Assembly (NCBI GenBank): GCA_040119125.1 | Contig: JBEDTR010000005.1 | Location: forward strand, 248,001-312,000 | DNA: 64,000 nt | DNA from: Pacificitalea sp040119125 | Lineage (GTDB): Bacteria > Pseudomonadota > Alphaproteobacteria > Rhodobacterales > Rhodobacteraceae | Direction: 5' to 3' | Shown here: one piece after another, positions 15,909 to 24,526 of the stretch | Numbering within the stretch: position 1 is the first letter of the stretch | How the letters are laid out: each line of letters opens with the position of its first letter | Program-made: the position numbers and the translations under genes | The notes under the pieces: generated by a model | The model's input: the letters and a program-made list of their open reading frames with translations, nothing else | What the model was told of the DNA's origin: nothing | Databases searched by the model: none

Positions 15909-16499
15909 GTGGTCGAAAAATCCGGTCCCCTGCTGATCAAGCGCTATGCCAGCCGCAGGCTCTACAACACCGAGACCAGCGACTATGTCACGCTTGAGGA
16001 CATCGCCCGCTTTATCCGCGACGGCCGCGAGGTGCAGATCGTCGATCTGAAGTCCGGCGATGATTTGACCCGGCAATATCTGCTGCAGATCGTGGCGGAG
16101 CATGAAAGCAAGGGCGAGAGCGTCCTGCCGCTGAACGTGCTGACCGATCTGGTGCGCAGCTACACGACGCAGGCCCAAAGCGTGGTGCCGCAGTTTCTGG
16201 CCATGAGTTTCGAGATGCTGCAAGACGGGCAGTCCAAGATGATGGAGAATATGGGCAAGATAAATCCCATGTCCTCCATGCCCGGTTTCGACGCGATGAA
16301 GCGCCAGCAAGAAGCCTTTGTGAAGGCGATGACCACCGGCATGCCGCCAGTTCCCGGTGTGCCGCCCATGCCCGGCATGGCGGGATGGTCAGGCCCCGCC
16401 CGCGAGGAAGACGAGACCGCGCAGGGCGGCGAGGATCTGGAAACCATCAAGAAGCAACTGGCCGAATTGCAGGCGCAACTGGCGCGGATGAACAAGTAG
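15909..16499 (+). CDS. phaR: Polyhydroxyalkanoate synthesis repressor PhaR
   Basis: PhaR binds DNA upstream of phasin and its own gene and is titrated away by nascent PHB. The N-terminal DNA-binding PHB_acc_N domain (about residues 8-65) has the family signature KRYASRRLYNTETSDYVTL, followed by the accumulation-regulator domain (QYLLQIVAEHES, LPLNVLTDLVRSYTTQAQ, VPQFLAMSFEML). The tail is a Met/Pro/Gly-rich linker and a short coiled coil (IKKQLAELQAQLARM). It starts with GTG at 15909 behind AGGGAGG. The two PhaR-type sites seen in the window lie before phaP; I saw none clearly in front of phaR itself. Confidence 0.93.
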   Translation: MVEKSGPLLIKRYASRRLYNTETSDYVTLEDIARFIRDGREVQIVDLKSGDDLTRQYLLQIVAEHESKGESVLPLNVLTDLVRSYTTQAQSVVPQFLAMSFEMLQDGQSKMMENMGKINPMSSMPGFDAMKRQQEAFVKAMTTGMPPVPGVPPMPGMAGWSGPAREEDETAQGGEDLETIKKQLAELQAQLARMNK

Positions 16500-16523
16500 T
16501 CCCGCGCGCGGCACAGGGTGTGG

Positions 16524-16540
16524 GGGGGCGATGCGCCCCC
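16524..16540 (+). terminator. Possible terminator hairpin after phaR
   Basis: GGGGGCG (16524-16530) pairs with CGCCCCC (16534-16540) across a three-base loop, 24 bp after the phaR stop. There is no T-run, so termination would be weak or factor-assisted. Confidence 0.35.
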
Positions 16541-16663
16541 TGCCCGAGGCGCGCCCATGCGGTGGTTCGGATCAGGTGCCGTGGGACGCGGCGCGGCTGC
16601 CCTCCTCGCATATCGTCATAGGCTCAGATCACGGAACACGGGCGCTTGGATTGCGGTCCCGCT

Positions 16664-17755
16664 TTATCCTGTGCCCATCGCCTGCGCGCGCCCACGCTTG
16701 CCCCGTGGCGGTGCCTCCCGCAGCCGCGCTTGTATCCATGCGGCGCTGTCGTCAAAGGCCGTGACTGCGACGGGCGCAATCGACACGGCCTCCAGAAAGC
16801 TATGCACCGTGCCGGGATAGACCCGCAGATCCGCCGAAACCCCGGCGGCTTGCAGCGCGATCGCCATGTCGAGGTTCTCATCATGCAGCAGGTCATGATC
16901 GGCCACGACAAGCAGCGCAGGCGGCAGGCCTTTCAGCTCGGCGCCCAGCACCCGCACCCGGCGGTCGTTGATCTGACCGGCATGGCGCAGGTAGTTCCAC
17001 GTGAACCATTGCATGACGTGGCTCGACAGCGGCAGATCTCCGGCCCCGAAGCGCAGGGCCGACTCGCGCAGCGCGCACGGGTCGTAGACGCCGTAATTCA
17101 GCACCATCCCGCGTAAGGGCGGCAGCGCCGCATCGCGCAGCCCCAGCGCCACGGCGACCGTCAGGTTGGCCCCGGCACTGTCGCCCCCCAGCAGCATCGC
17201 CGCCGGATCAAGCCCCAGCGCCGGGGCCTGCGCGGCCAGCCAGCCAATAGCGTCGGTGATTTCTTCGATGGCCTGCGGAAATTTCGCCTCGGGCGCGCGG
17301 GAATAATCGATGCCCGCGACTGCGATGCCCGTCCGGTCGGCATATTCGCGCATCACCCGATCATGGGTGTCGATGTCAAACAGGGTCCAGCCGCCGCCGG
17401 GCAGGTAGATCAACACCGGACTGGCGGTCGCACATTCGGGCGCCTCCTCAGCGGGCGCGCCGCCTTCGGGCTGGTAAAGCCGCAGCCGCAGATCGCCATG
17501 GCGGGTGGGCACGCGGTGCTCGGTCTCCTGCGCCATGCGGGGGCCGCCCTGCGCCCACGGTTCCCGGATCGCCGCGGCGATGGAACGCGCCTGCGCCACC
17601 GGCACCCGATCCCGGCGGGGATGGCTGGCGGCATCAGCGGCCATGAGGCGGGTGAACTCAGCGATCTCTGGCGTCAATGTGGCGAAGGGATCGGCGATGC
17701 CATCCTCGATGGGCGGCGGCGCGGAGGCCGCCGCCGCAGCACCGCGCCCGCTCAT
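16664..17755 (-). CDS. Alpha/beta hydrolase, hormone-sensitive-lipase-like esterase
   Basis: A 363-residue alpha/beta hydrolase (Abhydrolase_3). The oxyanion-hole motif is LPGGGWTL near residue 115, a variant of HGGG in which the first His is Pro; the nucleophile motif is GDSAGANL near residue 190; the C-terminal catalytic His is in GTVHSF near 316 with the acid in VVADHDLLHDE. Typical substrates are short-chain esters or arylesters, sometimes amides such as N-formylkynurenine. Its start overlaps the stop of the upstream aminotransferase gene by 4 bp, and it is the last gene of a long leftward operon. The Pro for His change may alter catalysis. Confidence 0.83.
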   Translation of the reverse strand: MSGRGAAAAASAPPPIEDGIADPFATLTPEIAEFTRLMAADAASHPRRDRVPVAQARSIAAAIREPWAQGGPRMAQETEHRVPTRHGDLRLRLYQPEGGAPAEEAPECATASPVLIYLPGGGWTLFDIDTHDRVMREYADRTGIAVAGIDYSRAPEAKFPQAIEEITDAIGWLAAQAPALGLDPAAMLLGGDSAGANLTVAVALGLRDAALPPLRGMVLNYGVYDPCALRESALRFGAGDLPLSSHVMQWFTWNYLRHAGQINDRRVRVLGAELKGLPPALLVVADHDLLHDENLDMAIALQAAGVSADLRVYPGTVHSFLEAVSIAPVAVTAFDDSAAWIQARLREAPPRGKRGRAQAMGTG

Positions 17756-18900
17756 GCGGCGGCCTCGGCCAATGCCCGGCGTAGGGTCGCAAGGAAGACG
17801 TCGTTATCTTCGGCCCGGCCAATGGTGACACGGGCGTAAGTGTCATAATCCGCCTCGTGCCACGGTTTGATCAGCACCCCCTGACCGCGCAGCCAATCGG
17901 CCAGCGCCCGTGCGGGGCGGCCACAGTCGAAGAACACGAAATTGCCCTGTGACGGCGCGGGGGCAAGCCCCAGTTCACGCAGAGCCGCCGCGACGCGGTC
18001 GCGCTCTCCTGCGACGAAATCACGGGTGGCGGCCACATGAGCCTGATCGCCATAGGCGGCCTCGGCCCCCGCCAGCGCGGTAGCACTGACATTGAAGGGA
18101 GAGCGCACCTTGTAGACCGCGCCCGCCAAGGCGGGGTGATGAGCGATACCATAGCCGATCCGCAATCCCGCCAGACCATAGGCCTTGGAGAACGTGCGCA
18201 GCGCCATCCACGGGCCGTCATGGGCCTTCAGCCGTTCGAAATGCTGCCCGCGCGTGGCGTCATCCATGAATTCCACATAGGCCTCGTCCAGCACCACCAG
18301 CGTGTCGGGACCGACGGCGGTCAGCACCCGGTCCAGATCGTCGAGGGTGATCGCCGCGCCGACCGGGTTGCAGGGCGTGCAAATCACCAGAATGCGCGGA
18401 TTATCCGCCAGCGCCTCGACGACGGCTTCGACCGGGAAGCTCCAATCGGGATTGAACGGCAGTTTGCGGGTGCGGGCGGAGGCATGCTGCGCGCAGATCT
18501 CATAAAGCCCGAAGGCCGGCACCACGGTCAGCACCTCCTCGCCGGGGCGCAGGACCATGCGAAACAGGATCGAAACCAGATCCTCGGACCCGGCGGTAAA
18601 GGCCAGCCGGTCCGGCTCCACCCCCAGATCCCGCGATAGCGCGGCACGCAGGCACAGTTCTTCGCGGTCGGGATAACGGAAAATCCGGTCCTGCACCGCC
18701 TGTATCGCGGGCCCCACGGCGGGCGAACAGGAGAGCGGGTTTTCATTGCTGTCGAGCTTGACCACCCGGTCCAGCCCCAGTTCGGCACGCATCTTTTCCA
18801 GCGAGACACCGGCATTGTAATCGGCCAGCGCCAGCAGTTCAGGCCGCACGAGGCCATTGAGCGGGTCGCGCATTGTATCGGTCATCGCCTCGCCGCTCAT
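17752..18900 (-). CDS. PLP-dependent aminotransferase, HisC-like (second copy)
   Basis: A fold-type I aminotransferase of 382 residues with the HisC family marks: KLDSNENPL near the N-terminus, VVLDEAYVEF carrying the PLP-contacting Asp/Tyr, and the Schiff-base Lys in TFSKAYGLAGLRIGYG at about residue 237. It resembles histidinol-phosphate or aromatic aminotransferases, but the window has another HisC next to the prephenate/arogenate dehydrogenase (54953-56047), which is the better biosynthetic candidate. This copy sits in a catabolic-looking operon between an acetamidase/formamidase and an esterase, overlapping both by 4 bp, so it probably transaminates a product of that pathway. Substrate unknown. 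Confidence 0.82.
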   Translation of the reverse strand: MSGEAMTDTMRDPLNGLVRPELLALADYNAGVSLEKMRAELGLDRVVKLDSNENPLSCSPAVGPAIQAVQDRIFRYPDREELCLRAALSRDLGVEPDRLAFTAGSEDLVSILFRMVLRPGEEVLTVVPAFGLYEICAQHASARTRKLPFNPDWSFPVEAVVEALADNPRILVICTPCNPVGAAITLDDLDRVLTAVGPDTLVVLDEAYVEFMDDATRGQHFERLKAHDGPWMALRTFSKAYGLAGLRIGYGIAHHPALAGAVYKVRSPFNVSATALAGAEAAYGDQAHVAATRDFVAGERDRVAAALRELGLAPAPSQGNFVFFDCGRPARALADWLRGQGVLIKPWHEADYDTYARVTIGRAEDNDVFLATLRRALAEAAA

Positions 18901-19820
18901 CGTGCCACCCCGTCGAGTTGCTTGGGAAATTCCACCCGCATGCTGATATCGATGGGCGAGCGGCAGGACTGGTTGATCCGCATGTCGCCCGCCAGCCCGA
19001 TCAGCATGAACGCCTCGGCGGGGGTCAGGTCATGGCGGGTGGCGACCATGTCAATCATCTGTTGCATCGCGATTTCGGCGGCGTCCTCATAGACCGGGGC
19101 GGCACCGTAGCTGATGATCTGGCTGTCGGTTTCCATCCACGGCCAGTCACGGGCCGCGCCCTTGACCAGATCGACGCGCAGAGTGACGCGGGCGCCGATC
19201 TCGCAGCCGGTGCCGACGGCCTCGCTGTCTGACATCACCGCGTGCACATCGCCCACGAACAACAGCCCCTGATCGACATTGACCGGCAGATGCACGGTGG
19301 TGCCGGGGCGGATGGCGTTGCTGTCCATGTTGCCGCCGTGGCGCCCGCAATGGATCGTGGCGACGCCCTCGCCCGCAGGCGCGGTGCCGATGGTGCCGAC
19401 ATTGGGCCGCAGCGGGATGCGGATGCCGGGGCCGAAATCGACCGCGCCGTCGCGCACCGGCAGCATCCGCGCGACCTGATGCGGCACGCTGTTTTGCACC
19501 ACGCCCCATTCGGGTCGCGCGATGATGAAGCCCTGAGGGTCCAGATCGATGTCGAGGATCGTCACCGCCAGCGCATCGCCGGGCTCTGCGCCCTCGACCG
19601 CGATGGGGCCGGTGACGGGGTTCGTTTTGGGGTAGCCCGGTGCGTCGAAATCGGGCGCGGTGGGGATGACGTCCTCGGGGCGTTTCAACTGCCCGCTGCG
19701 CGCGTCATGGGTGGCGACGGTGACGATGCTGCCCGGCGCCACCGTCAGGCGCGGCGCTAGATCGCGACCGCAGTGATAGGCGACCACGTCGCGGTCCAGG
19801 TGATAAGTGGTGTCAGTCAT
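18897..19820 (-). CDS. Acetamidase/formamidase family protein
   Basis: A 307-residue member of the FmdA/AmdA family, which hydrolyses formamide, acetamide or related short amides to ammonia and the acid. Family marks include PVTGPIAVEGAEPGDALAV, PNVGTIGTAP, HCGRHGGNMDSNAI and the region FVGDVHAVMSDSEAVGTGCEI. No signal peptide; cytosolic. It overlaps both neighbours by a few bases and is transcribed with a FadR-type regulator and a Liv-type ABC transporter, so the imported compound, or a product made from it, probably carries an amide. The exact substrate cannot be told from sequence. Confidence 0.9.
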   Translation of the reverse strand: MTDTTYHLDRDVVAYHCGRDLAPRLTVAPGSIVTVATHDARSGQLKRPEDVIPTAPDFDAPGYPKTNPVTGPIAVEGAEPGDALAVTILDIDLDPQGFIIARPEWGVVQNSVPHQVARMLPVRDGAVDFGPGIRIPLRPNVGTIGTAPAGEGVATIHCGRHGGNMDSNAIRPGTTVHLPVNVDQGLLFVGDVHAVMSDSEAVGTGCEIGARVTLRVDLVKGAARDWPWMETDSQIISYGAAPVYEDAAEIAMQQMIDMVATRHDLTPAEAFMLIGLAGDMRINQSCRSPIDISMRVEFPKQLDGVAR

Positions 19821-20475
19821 CTGTGCTGGTCTCCCGGAGATAATCGGCCATCATCGTGGCCACCTCCCGCGCAGCGGGCGTTTTGAGCCCGTTCAACCCG
19901 TCGATCACCGCGGTGCGGTCGGCGGGGGTCTTATTCTGGCTCATCTTGAAACTTGCCTCATGGGACCGCACGGTCAGGCGGTAGCCGATGATGCCGCGGA
20001 TCAGCTTATCGACCATCTGCTGGCGGTCGCCCGCGCGGCTCCAATCGCCCCCCACGCTAGGCTCATAGGCTTCGGCGGTGCGATCAAATAGCGCGTGCAG
20101 ACGGTCGGGGTCGGTGAAGGGCACGACATCGCAATGCAGATGCACGGCGGCGTAATTCCATGTCGGCACCATACCCTGCGACTCATACCAGCTGGGCGTG
20201 ATGTAATGCGACGGGCCCAGCACGGCGACGGTCAGGCGCGGCACCTGTTCCAGCCTGCGGCAGAGCGCATTGGCGCGGGCAAGGTGCAATTCCAGCGTCG
20301 CGCCCTCCACCGCTGTGGCCTCCGCCGCGTGGCGTGGCGTGTGCAAGAATACCGGCGCGTGGGTCAGCGCCACATCCGTGCCATCCGCATGGACGAGCGT
20401 GGCGAAATCATGCGCTTCGACAAGCCCCAGCACCCGGTCGGGGCGCGGCTCGGCAAAGGCGGGGGGCGTATACAT
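19813..20475 (-). CDS. FMN-binding negative transcriptional regulator (PaiB family)
   Basis: A 220-residue protein of the PaiB/FMN_bind_2 family, recognised by MYTPPAFAEPRPDRVLGLVEAHDFATLV at the N-terminus (first 14 residues MYTPPAFAEPRPDR), the central PSHYITPSWYES and the VPTWNYAAVHLHC motif, and C-terminal SHEASFKMSQNKTPADR. In Bacillus PaiB affects sporulation and protease genes alongside the spermidine acetyltransferase PaiA; most family members are split-barrel flavoproteins whose enzymatic role is open. It overlaps the amidase gene by 8 bp and follows the GntR gene by 3 bp. A PaiA partner is absent. Confidence 0.87.
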   Translation of the reverse strand: MYTPPAFAEPRPDRVLGLVEAHDFATLVHADGTDVALTHAPVFLHTPRHAAEATAVEGATLELHLARANALCRRLEQVPRLTVAVLGPSHYITPSWYESQGMVPTWNYAAVHLHCDVVPFTDPDRLHALFDRTAEAYEPSVGGDWSRAGDRQQMVDKLIRGIIGYRLTVRSHEASFKMSQNKTPADRTAVIDGLNGLKTPAAREVATMMADYLRETSTDD

Positions 20476-20478
20476 GCG

Positions 20479-21318
20479 TCAGTCCCTTTCACGCGGTGTC
20501 AGCGCGATGTCTTCCAACGTCAGATCGCCATAGATCAGCTCCAGATGGCGATGCGCCTGCGCCATGTGTTCGTGCATGAGGGCGGCGGCGGTCTCTGCAT
20601 CCCCGTCGCGCAGCGCAGCGACGATATCGGCGTGATAGCGGCTGTTTTCGCAAGACCAGTCGCCATGCATCTGGTGGCGGGCACTGTCGCGGGCGGTGGC
20701 GCTGACAAGAATTCCGGCGATGACCTCGATCATCAGGGTCAAAAGCCGGTTCGGCGCGGCCTCGGCAAGCACGGTGTGAAATTCGAACTCCGCTTCGCGC
20801 TGGCGGCGGCGCTCGGCCTCGTCATGGGCGGGGGCGGCGGAAATCTCGACCAGCGCGTCGAGCCGCTCGAAGGTCGCGGCGTCGATCTGGCCAGCGACCG
20901 ATTGCACCATCTGCACTTCCAGCGCGGTGCGCAGCTCATAGATGTCGTGGATCGTGACTTTCTCGAAATAGCAGAAATTGCGGATCGCCTGTAGCGCTTC
21001 GAGTGGGCTGCTGCCGGCGACGATGGGCCCGCCATTGGGGCCGGTCTTCATGCGGATGAGTCCCTGAACCTCCAGCTCCTTCAGCGCCTCGCGGATGGTG
21101 GCGCGGCTGGCGCCGAAATCCTCGATCATCAGCTTCTCGATGGGCAGGCTGTCGCCCGGATTAAGCCCGTCGGTGATAATGCGAGAGCGAATTTCACCGG
21201 CGATGATGGAGGATCGTTTGCGAGCGGCGTGGCGCGGGGCACGGCGGGGCATGGCAGTGGGCGCACCTGTCACGGTGGCGCGCTCCGGCTTGCCCGTAAC
21301 TCCGCTGTCATCCGTCAT
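20479..21318 (-). CDS. GntR/FadR-family transcriptional regulator
   Basis: A 279-residue regulator with an N-terminal winged helix (about residues 37-105, IAGEIRSRIITDGLNPGDSLP and the recognition part GASRATIREALKELEVQGL) and a C-terminal all-helical FCD ligand domain (about 118-250) with the His/Asp metal-site pattern seen in EFEFH, SRYHADIV and LMHEH. FCD regulators usually bind organic acids or their metal complexes. It lies inside the operon it presumably controls, between the substrate-binding protein and PaiB genes. The 18-bp AT palindrome before livG (26020-26037) is the best candidate operator. An Arg-rich leader of about 35 residues is unusual. Confidence 0.9.
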   Translation of the reverse strand: MTDDSGVTGKPERATVTGAPTAMPRRAPRHAARKRSSIIAGEIRSRIITDGLNPGDSLPIEKLMIEDFGASRATIREALKELEVQGLIRMKTGPNGGPIVAGSSPLEALQAIRNFCYFEKVTIHDIYELRTALEVQMVQSVAGQIDAATFERLDALVEISAAPAHDEAERRRQREAEFEFHTVLAEAAPNRLLTLMIEVIAGILVSATARDSARHQMHGDWSCENSRYHADIVAALRDGDAETAAALMHEHMAQAHRHLELIYGDLTLEDIALTPRERD

Positions 21319-21372
21319 GTGCCCTGCCCCCCAAAGTTGCGGGGGGACGCATGCCCCCCCGCAGGTTCTGCG

Positions 21373-22602
21373 TTATTTAGGCTCCGCAGTCGCGACGTTC
21401 TCGGGCCAGATGATCTGGCTCTTGCCGTCCTGGATCTGCGCGACGGGCAGCGGGATGTAATCGGCGCCGGACATGACGGTGTGATCCTCGCCGAACTGGA
21501 ACTTGCCCACGAGGCAGTCATATTCGGTCTTGCCGATTTCTTCTGCGACGGCCTCGGCATCGGTGCTGCCTGCGGCATCGACGGCGCGCAGGGCGACCAT
21601 CATGGTGCAATAGGCATGCGCGTGGCTGTAGTTCGCGGGCGTGTCGAATTCTGCGGCGATCCGGTCGCTGAATTCCTGATGCGCAGGGGTCACGTCAGGG
21701 CTGAACTGAAGCGCGGCCCAGACCATGCCTTCGGCGATATCCGGCGCCGCTTCCATGAATTCAGGACGCGTCGGGTAGAAAATGCCCAGATGCGAGGCCT
21801 CAAGCGCCTGTTCGCCCAGCTGCCTCACGAAGGAAATACCGGAATTCGCCAGCGTGAACACCGACACTAGAACCGCCGGGTCCAATTCGCGCAGTTTGGA
21901 CAGCTGCGGGTAGAAATCGGTGGTGCCGGTGGGAGCGGTTTCGGTTGCCGCGACCTCCCAGCCGCTTTCCTCGAACAGCTCGCCGATCTTTTCGGCATTG
22001 GCGAGGCCGTAATCCGTGTCCTCGACGACAAAGGCGATGGTCTTGTTGCCTTCCTCGATCACGCCGTTTTCAAAGGCCCACTGGTAGAAGCTGTGGACCG
22101 CTTCGCCGTAGCCGTCGCTGTTATAATTGCCCTTCCAATAGAGCTTATACCGCTCCGGATCGTCGGTGACCTTATCCGCGATGGCGGAGGAGACCGGCTC
22201 CGCGCTCAGGATCGGCACATTGTATTGCGGGGCCATTTCCATCAGCGCCATGGTGACGTGGCTGTGCAGCGTGTCGCCGATGATCATGTCGACGCTGTCG
22301 CGGGTCATCAGGCGCTGTGCGGCGCTGATGCCGACCTCGGGCTTGGAGTTCGAATCCTCGAACACCAGCTCGGCGGTGGGGGGCGTGTCGCTGACGGTTT
22401 CGGCCGTGCCGTCGTTCCAGTCCTTTACCGCCAGTTCCATGCCCTGACGATGCGCGATGCCGGTGTTGGCGGCGGGGCCGGTCATGGGACCGATCACGCC
22501 GATCTTGACCGCGTCCTGCGCCGAGGCGGCGGTCGCGAGGCCGAATGCGAGCGCGGCGGAGACCATCCCCGTCGACAGCAGCCGAGTTGTTTTCTTAGCC
22601 AT
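21373..22602 (-). CDS. ABC transporter periplasmic substrate-binding protein (Liv/amide type)
   Basis: A 409-residue type I periplasmic binding protein (Peripla_BP_6). A Sec signal peptide covers residues 1-28 (AFGLATAASA-Q), then KIGVIGPMTGPAANTG opens the mature fold. It is longer and more divergent than typical LivJ; relatives include the amide- and urea-binding FmdD/UrtA group, which fits the acetamidase in the same operon. It is the fifth gene after livG, separated by about 50 bp from livM, and ends 54 bp before the regulator gene. Substrate is inferred only from context. Confidence 0.88.
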   Translation of the reverse strand: MAKKTTRLLSTGMVSAALAFGLATAASAQDAVKIGVIGPMTGPAANTGIAHRQGMELAVKDWNDGTAETVSDTPPTAELVFEDSNSKPEVGISAAQRLMTRDSVDMIIGDTLHSHVTMALMEMAPQYNVPILSAEPVSSAIADKVTDDPERYKLYWKGNYNSDGYGEAVHSFYQWAFENGVIEEGNKTIAFVVEDTDYGLANAEKIGELFEESGWEVAATETAPTGTTDFYPQLSKLRELDPAVLVSVFTLANSGISFVRQLGEQALEASHLGIFYPTRPEFMEAAPDIAEGMVWAALQFSPDVTPAHQEFSDRIAAEFDTPANYSHAHAYCTMMVALRAVDAAGSTDAEAVAEEIGKTEYDCLVGKFQFGEDHTVMSGADYIPLPVAQIQDGKSQIIWPENVATAEPK

Positions 22603-22654
22603 GGTTTTTATCCTTTATTCCCTGTTGAGGTCGTGGATTTTTGTGTGGGCCGGA

Positions 22655-23653
22655 TCAGGCGGTGCGGTCGCGTTTGGCCGCTGATCTGTCCCGCAGTCGT
22701 GGCAATTTCAGCCCCGCCAACCCCTGCGGCGCGGCAAAGACAAAGGCGATGATAACAGCCCCGTAGAGCAGCATGCGGAAGTCCCCGAATTCGCGCAGCA
22801 GTTCCGACAGGACGGTCAGCAGTAGCGCGCCCAAAAGTGGCCCGAAGAAGCGCCCGACCCCGCCGACGATGATCATCGCCAGAAGCGTGATGAGCATTTC
22901 CGGCCCGGCGACCGAGATCGGCGTCAGGATCATCATATAATGGGCATAGACCCCACCGCTGAGCCCGACGACCGCCGCGCTGACCGAGAAGGCCACCAGC
23001 TTCCACACCGACAATCGGATACCGAGGCTTTCAGCCGCCGCTTCGCTGTCGCGGATGGCCAGGAAGGTCAGCCCGGTGCGGGAGGTGAGCAGCGCCAGCA
23101 GCGCCAGATGCACGCCGAGGAAGATCACCGCCGCCAGCGCGTAGGAGCCGATGGCATTGCCAATCCCGAACCGAAGCGTGGTGTCGCCCAGCGTGATCGG
23201 CTCGAAAGGCGGTATCCCCCAGAAGCCAAGCTCCCCGCGGGTGATATCCTTCAGGTTGGAGAAGATCAGCCGCACGATTTCCGCGAAGGCCAGCGTCACG
23301 ATGGCGACATGCGGCATCGAGCGGATGCGCAGGATCGGGAAACCGATCAGCACCCCGGCGGCAGAGGCCACAAGCGCGCCGATCCAGATCGTCAGCCACG
23401 GGCTGACCCCGCCGTAATAGGCGACGATGGCCGAGATATAGGCCCCGATGGCAAAGAACGCGTGATGACCCAGCGTTTTCAGCCCCAAGATACCCAGCGT
23501 CAGGTTCCAGCCGCTAGCAAATACGCCAAAAATCAGGAACAGCGTCAGGATATGCAGCACATAATCGCTAAGTTGCAGGAAGGGTGCGACCAGCAGCGCA
23601 AGGGCAAGCCCGAGCAGCATCAGGTAGGGGCGGCGACCAAAGACTTCGAGCAT
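22655..23653 (-). CDS. livM: Branched-chain amino acid-type ABC transporter permease LivM
   Basis: Inner-membrane permease of 332 residues with about ten predicted helices and the LivM motif SWNLTLGILGLKTLGHHAFFAIGAY-like region (here GWNLTLGILGLKTLGHHAF, residues near 47-65). The EAA-type loop SEAAAESLGI contacts the ATPases. The name follows the family; the real substrate may be an amide or other amino compound. It lies 3 bp after livH and 52 bp before the binding-protein gene. Confidence 0.9.
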   Translation of the reverse strand: MLEVFGRRPYLMLLGLALALLVAPFLQLSDYVLHILTLFLIFGVFASGWNLTLGILGLKTLGHHAFFAIGAYISAIVAYYGGVSPWLTIWIGALVASAAGVLIGFPILRIRSMPHVAIVTLAFAEIVRLIFSNLKDITRGELGFWGIPPFEPITLGDTTLRFGIGNAIGSYALAAVIFLGVHLALLALLTSRTGLTFLAIRDSEAAAESLGIRLSVWKLVAFSVSAAVVGLSGGVYAHYMMILTPISVAGPEMLITLLAMIIVGGVGRFFGPLLGALLLTVLSELLREFGDFRMLLYGAVIIAFVFAAPQGLAGLKLPRLRDRSAAKRDRTA

Positions 23654-23656
23654 GGA

Positions 23657-24526
23657 TCAGGCCCCCCGTCCGGCGAAAAGGCCGTTGGGACGCACCCAGA
23701 TCACGGCGATGAGGAAGGTAAACGAAATCACGTCGCGCCATTCCGTAGGCGCGAAGGCCACGCCGAAGCTTTCGATCAGGCCCAGCAGGAACCCCGCCGC
23801 GACCGCCCCGCCAAAGGAGCCAAGCCCGCCAAGGATCACCACTGCGAAGCCTTTCAGCAGATAGGCTACGCCCATCCACGGATTGACCGAGACCAGCGGT
23901 GACAGCAGGATCGCCCCGGCCCCCGCCAGCACCGCCGAAATCGCGAAGACCGCCGTATGCACCAGCCCCGAAGGGATGCCCACGGCAAGCGCTGCTTCGG
24001 CATCTTGCGCGGTGGCGCGCACCATCCGGCCCAGCGGCGTGCGGTAAAGAACCAGCGCCGAGGCGGCCATGATGAGCAGCGCGATGACAAGGATGGCGAT
24101 GCGTTGCCACGGCATCCGCACATCGCCGATCACCGCCACGCCGTTGAAGAAATAGGGCAAGGTGCGGAACTGCTCGCCCCAGACCAGCTGCGCCCCGCTT
24201 TGCAGAAAGATCGACAGCCCGATCGTGGCGGCGATGACCCGGAACGCCCAGTCATCGCGCGCCAGCAGCGGCGCAATCGTCGCCCGTTGCAGCAACGCGC
24301 CCGCGCCCGCCACCATGACTAACGTCAGGAACGAGGCCAGCCACACATTCCAGCCCAGCGTCACGCTGAAAAACAACACCAGATAACCCGCGATCATGAT
24401 CAGCTCGCCATGGGCGAAGTTCAGCACCCGCGTCGTGCCATAGACCAGCGCAATGCCAGAGCCGACCAGCGCGTAGATGGACCCGGTGATCAGCCCGTTG
24501 AGGATGATTTCGATGAGCCAGCTCAT
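23657..24526 (-). CDS. livH: Branched-chain amino acid-type ABC transporter permease LivH
   Basis: Inner-membrane permease of 289 residues. The N-terminus LNGLITGSIYALVGSGIALVYG and RVLNFAHGELIMIAGY are standard LivH signatures, and the ATPase-contacting loop QDAEAALAVGI is present. It forms the membrane channel with LivM. Its start overlaps the livF stop by 4 bp. Confidence 0.92.
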   Translation of the reverse strand: MSWLIEIILNGLITGSIYALVGSGIALVYGTTRVLNFAHGELIMIAGYLVLFFSVTLGWNVWLASFLTLVMVAGAGALLQRATIAPLLARDDWAFRVIAATIGLSIFLQSGAQLVWGEQFRTLPYFFNGVAVIGDVRMPWQRIAILVIALLIMAASALVLYRTPLGRMVRATAQDAEAALAVGIPSGLVHTAVFAISAVLAGAGAILLSPLVSVNPWMGVAYLLKGFAVVILGGLGSFGGAVAAGFLLGLIESFGVAFAPTEWRDVISFTFLIAVIWVRPNGLFAGRGA

